Assembly (NCBI GenBank): GCA_913050105.1
Contig: CAJWZN010000086.1
Span: 1-5,217 of the forward strand
DNA: 5,217 nt
Source of the DNA: an uncultured Synechococcus sp.
GTDB taxonomy: Bacteria > Cyanobacteriota > Cyanobacteriia > PCC-6307 > Cyanobiaceae
Direction of reading: 5' to 3'
Below the pieces are notes generated by a model, which was given only the letters and a program-made list of their open reading frames with translations, was not told the DNA's origin and searched no databases. A program made the translations under genes and the position numbers. Of this stretch, positions 1 through 5,217 are shown piece by piece (position 1 is the stretch's first letter; every line of letters starts with the position of its first letter).

Positions 1-6
1 AGACCA

Positions 7-1098
7 TCAAACGTTGAACAGGAACTCCATCACATCACCCTCTGCAACGACATACTCCTTGCCTTCACTCCTCAGCCACCCTTTTCCTCGCGCCTCAGAG
101 AGAGAACCAGCCTCTAGCAATTTCTCCCAGCCGATGGTCTGGGCGCGAATGAAGCCGCGCTCAAAGTCAGTGTGAATCACGCCTGCAGCCTGAGGAGCCG
201 TCATTCCGGCCTTGAACGTCCACGCCCGGGTTTCCTTTTCACCACTGGTGAAGTACGTGCGCAGACCCAGCAATCGATAGGTGGCGCGGATCAGGCTCTG
301 CAACCCCCCTTCACTGACCCCCAATCCCTCCAAATAATCAGCCGTCTCCTCATCCCCCAGCTCCACGAGCTCAGCCTCAACCTGCGCTGAAATTCGAACC
401 GTTTCAGCTCCTTCCTTTTCAGCAAAAGCTTTCACCTCCTCGCAGAAGCCGTTGCCATCGGCAAGATCCTCTTCACTCACATTCGTGGCGTAGATGATCG
501 GCTTGGCCGTCAACAAACCCAAGGGTTTGACCATCCCTGCCTCGTCCTCGCTGAGCTCAACGCTGCGGGCAGCACCACCATTTTCAAGAACCGCCTGGAT
601 CCGCTCGAGAGCGGCATCCTCCACCTGAGCTTCTTTGCTGGTGCGGGCCTGTTTTTTAAGACGCTCGCGCCGCTTCTCGATCTGTGCCAAATCCGCCAGA
701 CCAAGCTCGATGTTGATCACCTCCGCATCACGGGCAGGGCCAATGGAGCCGGACACGTGGATGACGTCGTCATCCTCGAAACAACGGATCACATGGACGA
801 GTGCATCCACCTCACGAATATTCGCGAGGAATTTGTTCCCCAAACCCTCGCCCTGACTGGCCCCCTTCACCAAGCCTGCGATATCGACGAACTCCATACG
901 GGTCGAAATCGTGTTCTGACTCTTGCTGAGCTGAGTCAGCCGGTCGAGGCGTTCATCGGGAACCGCCACCGTGCCAACGTTCGGCTCGATGGTGCAGAAC
1001 GGGAAATTGGCAGCCTGGGCCTGGGCATTGGCCACCAAAGCGTTGAACAGAGTGGACTTGCCGACATTGGGCAATCCGACGATTCCGGCTTTAAGCAT
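7..1098 (-). CDS. ychF: YchF/OLA1-family redox-regulated P-loop ATPase, complete
   Basis: This is a full-length 363-residue YchF, the usual family length. YchF belongs to the Obg-like TRAFAC GTPases but prefers ATP; it is cytosolic, binds ribosomes and is linked to translation and oxidative-stress responses. The P-loop GLPNVGKST lies at residues 8-16, the switch I threonine is probably T36, and switch II is DIAGLVKGAS at 72-81, where L76 replaces the usual catalytic glutamine (a HAS-type ATPase). H114 matches the histidine reported as needed for hydrolysis in E. coli YchF. The G4 motif is N206-V-S-E209 instead of NKxD, which explains the ATP preference. A charged helical region (about 137-172) precedes it, and a TGS domain fills about 278-361. 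The ATG start puts the P-loop at the expected distance from the N-terminus. No Shine-Dalgarno sequence is visible upstream, and no terminator can be judged because the stop lies 6 bases from the window edge. The gene is divergent from the adaptor gene. Confidence 0.98.
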   Translation of the reverse strand: MLKAGIVGLPNVGKSTLFNALVANAQAQAANFPFCTIEPNVGTVAVPDERLDRLTQLSKSQNTISTRMEFVDIAGLVKGASQGEGLGNKFLANIREVDALVHVIRCFEDDDVIHVSGSIGPARDAEVINIELGLADLAQIEKRRERLKKQARTSKEAQVEDAALERIQAVLENGGAARSVELSEDEAGMVKPLGLLTAKPIIYATNVSEEDLADGNGFCEEVKAFAEKEGAETVRISAQVEAELVELGDEETADYLEGLGVSEGGLQSLIRATYRLLGLRTYFTSGEKETRAWTFKAGMTAPQAAGVIHTDFERGFIRAQTIGWEKLLEAGSLSEARGKGWLRSEGKEYVVAEGDVMEFLFNV

Positions 1099-1131
1099 CG
1101 GCGGAATCTACCGGCGAGCGGCGAGAATGTT
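1099..1131. other. Short divergent gap between ychF and the adaptor gene
   Basis: About 33 bases separate the ychF ATG from the proposed GTG of the adaptor gene. The segment is GC-rich and holds no convincing -10/-35 pair on either strand. On the minus strand TAGATT (4 of 6 to TATAAT) sits six bases before the ychF ATG but has no partner hexamer. On the plus strand a GAG at 1123-1125 lies six bases before the GTG and may be a weak ribosome binding site. With so little room, transcription start signals probably lie inside the neighbouring coding sequences. This is inference. Confidence 0.5.
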
Positions 1132-2316
1132 GTGAAGTTTTGTGGCCCCATCTTGCAGGCACTGCGACGACCCGAAACCGATCCGCAGCTGGACGCTGTC
1201 GATGGCTCCATCAAGCGGAGGATCAGACGACCCAAACCGATCACAATTGCTTTGGCCAGCCTGGTACTGGCTGGTGGCGTGGCTCTGCTGCGCTTCGGTC
1301 CGTTATCGGCAAACCAACAGGACTTAACGCCTTATGTCACCTCAGCTGAGCGCGGAGTGCTCTCCGGCCTGATCACTGCCAGCGGTGAGCTGCTGGCGGT
1401 ACAGAAGGTGAACGTGAGTCCACGCCAGCAGGGCGTCCTCGATCAGCTCCTTGTGGATGAAGGCGATTCGGTAGAGCAGGGCCAACTTCTTGCCCTGATG
1501 GATCCCGGCAACCTCGAAGACCGCCTGCAGGAACGGCAGGCTCTCTTGCGCCAGGCGGAGGCGACTTACCGCAGAAGGCAGGATGATTTTGAGCGACAAA
1601 GCAAGCTGTATCGGGCCGGTGTGATCAGCGCTGATGCCTTCAGCGAAGTCGAAAACCAGATGTTGGGCAACCAGGCCGCTGTGATTGCAGCCCGTGAACG
1701 CATCGAGCAGCTGCAACATGAACAAGGTGAACAGAAGATTCGCGCGCCTTTTGCGGGCACCATCACGGCGCGTTACGCCGAACCCGGCGCTTTCGTCACG
1801 CCGACCACAACGGCGTCTGCCACAGCTGGAGCCACCAGCTCCTCGATCGTGGAGCTCTCCAGCGGTCTGGAGGTGTCGGCTCGCGTGCCCGAAAGCGACA
1901 TCGGACGCATTGCCATCGGGCAACCCGCCAGCATCCGAGTTGATGCTTACCCCGACGAACGCTTTGACGCACGCGTCAGTGAAATTGCCCCGAGAGCTGT
2001 CAAACAGGACAACGTCACCTCCTTTGAAGTCAAGCTGGAACTGATCAACCCACCGCTGAAGCTGTTGATCGGCATGACCGCCGACATCAACTTCAAAACC
2101 GGCCGCAGCAAGCCCCGAACCCTGGTTCCAACGGTCGCGATTGTGACCGAAAACGGTCAAGCCGGCGTGTTGTTGGTCGACAGCCAGCAGAAGCCCGTCT
2201 TCCAGTCCGTGGAACTGGGCAACAGCAGTGGAGATCAGACTGCGATCCTGAAGGGCCTTGAACCGGGAACACGCGTGTTCATCGACCTGCCCCCCTGGGC
2301 CGATAGCCGCGACTGA
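1132..2316 (+). CDS. HlyD/MacA-type periplasmic adaptor (membrane fusion protein) of a TolC-dependent efflux pump
   Basis: About 394 residues with the full adaptor layout. An N-terminal cytoplasmic stretch ends in a basic patch (RRIRRPK, 29-35) followed by one membrane segment (about 37-55), so the body should be periplasmic with an uncleaved anchor. Next come the first lipoyl half (about 93-125), a coiled-coil hairpin (about 126-200), the second lipoyl half opening with KIRAPFAGTI (202-211), a beta-barrel (about 246-320) and a membrane-proximal domain. The hairpin tip carries R155-x3-L159-x6-S166, the spacing known from AcrA-like adaptors that contact TolC. The transmembrane anchor, rather than a lipobox, resembles MacA or DevB, so an ABC exporter partner is likelier than RND, but no pump gene is visible and the substrate is unknown. 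GTG at 1132 is the only in-frame ATG or GTG between the ychF start and the membrane segment; TTG at 1153 is an alternative. The frame also stays open upstream through ychF, which I take as antisense shadow. Confidence 0.9.
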   Translation: MKFCGPILQALRRPETDPQLDAVDGSIKRRIRRPKPITIALASLVLAGGVALLRFGPLSANQQDLTPYVTSAERGVLSGLITASGELLAVQKVNVSPRQQGVLDQLLVDEGDSVEQGQLLALMDPGNLEDRLQERQALLRQAEATYRRRQDDFERQSKLYRAGVISADAFSEVENQMLGNQAAVIAARERIEQLQHEQGEQKIRAPFAGTITARYAEPGAFVTPTTTASATAGATSSSIVELSSGLEVSARVPESDIGRIAIGQPASIRVDAYPDERFDARVSEIAPRAVKQDNVTSFEVKLELINPPLKLLIGMTADINFKTGRSKPRTLVPTVAIVTENGQAGVLLVDSQQKPVFQSVELGNSSGDQTAILKGLEPGTRVFIDLPPWADSRD

Positions 2317-2341
2317 CCCCGACGCTTTTCGCCCTCTTTTC
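2317..2341 (+). other. 25-base spacer between the adaptor gene and polA
   Basis: This pyrimidine-rich spacer has no hairpin, no recognisable promoter and no Shine-Dalgarno-like purine run ahead of the polA ATG. Its shortness and the shared strand suggest the adaptor gene and polA are co-transcribed, or that polA has a promoter inside the end of the adaptor gene. A lack of Shine-Dalgarno sequences is common in cyanobacteria. Confidence 0.6.
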
Positions 2342-5217
2342 ATGCCCGAGGCTGCCACCAAACCTCTGCTGCTGCTGATTGATGGCCATTCATTGGCCTT
2401 CCGCAGTTTCTATGCCTTCAGCAAAGGGGGAGAAGGTGGACTGGCCACCAAGGATGGGCGGCCCACCAGCGTGACCTACGGCTTCCTCAAGGCATTGCTC
2501 GACAACGGGAAAAACCTGAAACCGCAGGGGGTTGCAATCGCCTTCGACACCGCCGAGCCCACCTTTCGGCACAAGGCGGACACCAATTACAAAGCGCACC
2601 GGGATGTGGCGCCGGAGGTCTTCTTTCAGGACCTCGAACAACTCCAGCAGATCCTCCGCTCTCAGCTCAAACTCCCCCTCTGCATGGCACCGGGTTTTGA
2701 GGCTGACGACGTACTGGGAACCCTGGCCAACCGTGCCGCCAATGAGGGCTGGGGAGTACGAATACTGTCCGGGGATCGCGATCTGTTTCAGCTGGTTGAT
2801 GACAGCCGAGACATTGCGGTGCTCTACATGGGCGGAGGGCCGTACGCCAGGAACAGCGGTCCGACGCTGATCCGCGAGGAGGGAGTGTTGGGCAAGCTCG
2901 GCGTGATGCCCAACAAGGTGGTTGACCTGAAAGCTCTCACCGGCGACAGCTCGGACAACATTCCCGGCGTTCGTGGGGTGGGCCCAAAGACGGCCATCAA
3001 CCTGTTGAAGGAAAACATCGATCTCGATGCCGTCTACGCCACTCTTTTGACCGTTGAAGCGGAAGGCCCCAAGGCCAGCCGTGGAGCCATCAAAGGGGCG
3101 CTCAAAGGAAAGCTTCGCAGCGATCGCGACAACGCCTATCTCTCGCGCATGCTCGCTGAAATTTTGGTGGACATCCCTCTTCCGGAGGAACCATCGCTGC
3201 CGCTGACAGATGTTGATTCCGATGGTCTCAGTGCCTGCCTAGAAGACCTGGAGCTCAACAGCCTGCTGCGTCAGGTCGGTGGATTTGTCGCAGCCTTTTC
3301 AGCGGGGGGGTATGCAGCGAACGTTGAAACAAAGGCTGTTCAAACGGTCACAGCAACATCCACTGATGCGTCACCCGCGGCCGAAGAATCCGAGCCGATC
3401 CTTCCTCAGCTCAGGCCCCAGCTGATCCAGGACCAGGCCGCTCTGGGCGTCCTGGTGGAGCGAGTGATGAACTGCAGAGACACCGCGGCACCGGTGGCCC
3501 TGGATACCGAAACCACGGATCTCAATCCGTTCAAGGCTGAACTGGTCGGGATCGGACTCTGTTGGGGGGACGGCCTCAATGAGCTCGCCTACATCCCACT
3601 GGGACACAAAGGCAGTGATGACAGCAGCCCAGAGCAGCTGCCGCTGGAGACGGTGCTCACCGCCCTCGCGCCGTGGCTGGCCAGCAACGACCACCCCAAA
3701 ACACTCCAGAACGCCAAGTACGACCGCTTGATTCTGCTGCGTCACGGTGTGGCCCTGGAGGGCGTTGTGATCGACACGCTGCTGGCGGATTATTTGCGCG
3801 ATGCCGCTGCCAAGCACGGTCTGGAGCTGATGGCGGAGCGTGAATTCGGCTTTCAGCCCACCTCCTTCACGGATTTGGTCGGCAAAAAACAAACCTTCGC
3901 CGATGTACCGCTTGAGCCCGCCAGCCTGTATTGCGGCATGGACGTGCACGTCACCCGACGGCTGGCCCTGCTCCTGCGCAAGCAACTCAATTCGATGGGT
4001 CCACAGCTGCTGCAACTGCTCGAACAGGTGGAGCAGCCGTTGGAGCCCGTGCTGGCCCGGATGGAAGCCACCGGCATCCGCATCGACGTTCCTTACCTGC
4101 AAGGCCTCTCAACAGAAATGGGCAGCACCTTGCAGCGGTTGGAACACGAGGCCAAGGAGGCTGCCGGGGTGGACTTCAACCTGGCCTCTCCCAAACAGCT
4201 GGGGGAACTGCTGTTCGACACCCTGGGGCTGGATCGCAAGAAATCCCGCCGCACCAAAACCGGATTCAGCACCGACGCCACCGTGCTGGAGAAACTCGGC
4301 AATGACCATCCCGTCGTGCCGCTCGTGCTGGAGCACCGGGTGCTGAGCAAACTCAAAAGCACCTACATCGATGCCCTGCCCCAGCTGGTGGAAGCGGAAA
4401 CAGGACGGGTCCACACCGATTTCAACCAGGCGGTGACGGCGACAGGTCGGCTGAGCAGCAGCAACCCCAACCTGCAGAACATCCCTGTACGCACCGAGTA
4501 CAGCCGGCGGATCCGCAAGGCCTTCCTGCCTCAGGACGGCTGGACCCTGCTCAGTGCTGACTATTCCCAGATCGAGCTACGCATTCTCACCCACCTCTCT
4601 GGCGAAGAGGTGCTTCAGGAGGCGTATCGCAGTGGCGATGACGTGCATGCGCTCACGGCTCGGCTGCTGCTGGATAAAGACGAGATCAGCCCCGACGAAC
4701 GACGACTCGGCAAGACCATCAACTTCGGGGTGATCTATGGCATGGGGGCTCAACGCTTCGCCAGAGAGACCGGTGTGAGTCAGGCGGATGCGAAGGAGTT
4801 CCTGACCAAATACAAGCAGCGCTACCCGAAGGTTTTCGCTTTTCTGGAGTTGCAGGAACGGCTTGCCCTCAGCCGCGGCTATGTGGAAACAATCCTCGGC
4901 CGCAGGCGACCCTTCCATTTCGATCGCAATGGCCTCGGGCGTCTGCTCGGCAAGGATCCACTGGAGATCGACCTGGATGTAGCGCGTCGAGGCGGCATGG
5001 AAGCGCAGCAACTGCGTGCAGCGGCCAATGCACCGATCCAGGGATCCAGTGCAGACATCATCAAGGTGGCGATGGTGCAGTTGCAAACAGAACTGCAAAA
5101 TCAGGGCTTACCAACTCAGCTGCTTTTGCAGGTGCACGACGAACTGGTGCTGGAAGTGTCGCCGGACGCCCTGGAGACCACCAGGGCCCTCGTGGTGCAG
5201 ACCATGGAGAACGCAGT
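2342..5217 (+). CDS. polA: DNA polymerase I with 5' nuclease, proofreading and polymerase domains; 3' end cut by window
   Basis: The frame runs from ATG 2342 to the window edge: 958 codons without a stop. PolI fills gaps, removes RNA primers and supports excision repair. The 5' nuclease domain (about 1-315) keeps all the acidic metal ligands known in E. coli: D14, D69, E120, D122, D123, D145, D147, D202 and D205, followed by a helix-hairpin-helix (NIPGVRGVGPKTA). A low-complexity Ala/Thr/Ser/Glu linker (about 322-350) leads to a proofreading domain with D388-T-E390, D461 and Y530-x3-D534, so the 3'-5' exonuclease should be active. In the polymerase domain R703, D740 (motif A, DYSQIELR), R787-x3-K791-x3-F795 with Y799 (motif B) and H932-D933-E934 (motif C) match E. 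coli R668, D705, R754, K758, F762, Y766 and H881-D882-E883. F795 is the type that disfavours dideoxynucleotides. By comparison with E. coli, some 20-30 residues are missing at the C-terminus. Starting at 2342 gives MPEAATKP before the first motif, as expected. Confidence 0.98.
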   Translation, partial: MPEAATKPLLLLIDGHSLAFRSFYAFSKGGEGGLATKDGRPTSVTYGFLKALLDNGKNLKPQGVAIAFDTAEPTFRHKADTNYKAHRDVAPEVFFQDLEQLQQILRSQLKLPLCMAPGFEADDVLGTLANRAANEGWGVRILSGDRDLFQLVDDSRDIAVLYMGGGPYARNSGPTLIREEGVLGKLGVMPNKVVDLKALTGDSSDNIPGVRGVGPKTAINLLKENIDLDAVYATLLTVEAEGPKASRGAIKGALKGKLRSDRDNAYLSRMLAEILVDIPLPEEPSLPLTDVDSDGLSACLEDLELNSLLRQVGGFVAAFSAGGYAANVETKAVQTVTATSTDASPAAEESEPILPQLRPQLIQDQAALGVLVERVMNCRDTAAPVALDTETTDLNPFKAELVGIGLCWGDGLNELAYIPLGHKGSDDSSPEQLPLETVLTALAPWLASNDHPKTLQNAKYDRLILLRHGVALEGVVIDTLLADYLRDAAAKHGLELMAEREFGFQPTSFTDLVGKKQTFADVPLEPASLYCGMDVHVTRRLALLLRKQLNSMGPQLLQLLEQVEQPLEPVLARMEATGIRIDVPYLQGLSTEMGSTLQRLEHEAKEAAGVDFNLASPKQLGELLFDTLGLDRKKSRRTKTGFSTDATVLEKLGNDHPVVPLVLEHRVLSKLKSTYIDALPQLVEAETGRVHTDFNQAVTATGRLSSSNPNLQNIPVRTEYSRRIRKAFLPQDGWTLLSADYSQIELRILTHLSGEEVLQEAYRSGDDVHALTARLLLDKDEISPDERRLGKTINFGVIYGMGAQRFARETGVSQADAKEFLTKYKQRYPKVFAFLELQERLALSRGYVETILGRRRPFHFDRNGLGRLLGKDPLEIDLDVARRGGMEAQQLRAAANAPIQGSSADIIKVAMVQLQTELQNQGLPTQLLLQVHDELVLEVSPDALETTRALVVQTMENA
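3120..3127. repeat. Single HIP1 octamer (GCGATCGC)
   Basis: One exact copy of the palindrome GCGATCGC lies inside polA. This octamer (HIP1) is very frequent in many freshwater cyanobacteria and scarce in marine picocyanobacteria. A single copy found by eye in about 5 kb agrees with the marine assignment and could be chance; no function is implied. Confidence 0.6.

Noticed and set aside
1067..1095. Possible promoter for the adaptor gene: TTGGGC, 17-base spacer, TTTAAG
   Set aside because: It matches only 3 of 6 and 4 of 6 consensus bases, and these bases encode the conserved start and P-loop of ychF, so the match is easily explained by protein constraint.
757..1131. Upstream in-frame extension of the adaptor gene to an ATG at 757, giving 519 residues
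   Set aside because: It lies almost wholly antisense to the well-conserved ychF gene, and its translation shows no domain and does not resemble adaptor N-termini. The membrane anchor and domains all begin after 1132.
1342..2361. 339-residue open frame on the minus strand opposite the adaptor gene
   Set aside because: It mirrors a GC-rich coding gene, shows no recognisable motif and would cross the polA start. It is a compositional shadow.
2384..2398. Inverted repeat GGCCA-TTCAT-TGGCC near the polA start
   Set aside because: A 5-base stem inside coding sequence that does not extend further; expected by chance at this composition.
2774..2783. Palindrome GATCGCGATC inside polA
   Set aside because: It encodes the conserved GDRDL nuclease motif and is a single copy, so no separate role is supported.
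3304..3310. Run of seven G that might mark a frameshift or slippage site in polA
   Set aside because: The reading frame is continuous across it and conserved motifs on both sides are in the same frame; it falls in the linker region, so no shift is needed.
3371..4102. 243-residue open frame on the minus strand opposite polA
   Set aside because: It is rich in His, Gln and Gly as expected from the reverse complement of this coding sequence and lacks any domain; the opposite strand encodes the conserved proofreading domain.
3840..4346. 168-residue plus-strand open frame in another phase inside polA
   Set aside because: It is a Ser/Trp/Pro/Cys-rich out-of-frame reading of polA, with no independent support.
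4577..5098. 173-residue minus-strand open frame opposite the polymerase domain
   Set aside because: It lies opposite motifs A and B and the O helix of PolI, and has no family resemblance of its own.

Overview
The window looks like ordinary chromosomal sequence from a marine picocyanobacterium, most likely a high-GC Synechococcus or a close relative such as a high-GC Prochlorococcus. This is inferred from GC-rich, densely packed housekeeping genes, from a DNA polymerase I with an extra segment of a kind I associate with cyanobacteria, and from a neighbour set (ychF, an efflux adaptor, polA) that I recall from marine Synechococcus. No mobile element, tRNA, rRNA, CRISPR array or phage gene was seen.

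Layout: the left fifth (7-1098, minus strand) is a complete ychF gene for the YchF/OLA1 P-loop ATPase. After a gap of only about 33 bases, a plus-strand gene (about 1132-2316) encodes an inner-membrane-anchored periplasmic adaptor (membrane fusion protein, HlyD/MacA type). It carries an R-x3-L-x6-S hairpin-tip motif typical of adaptors that dock to TolC-like channels. After a further 25 bases polA begins at 2342 and runs off the right edge, still open at 5217. The 958 visible codons hold the 5' nuclease domain, the proofreading exonuclease domain and nearly all of the polymerase domain.

The adaptor and polA are close, same-strand genes and may share a transcript; ychF is transcribed away from them. 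The three products have no obvious shared pathway (ribosome-associated ATPase, envelope export, DNA replication and repair), so the arrangement looks like compact genome packing rather than a functional module.

No undescribed system was found. The points worth a second look are modest: a GTG start that decides the adaptor's N-terminus, an adaptor without an adjacent pump gene, a divergent gap too short for two ordinary promoters, and two segments in PolI (about 10 and 18 residues) absent from the E. coli enzyme. Most long open frames antisense to these genes are compositional shadows.
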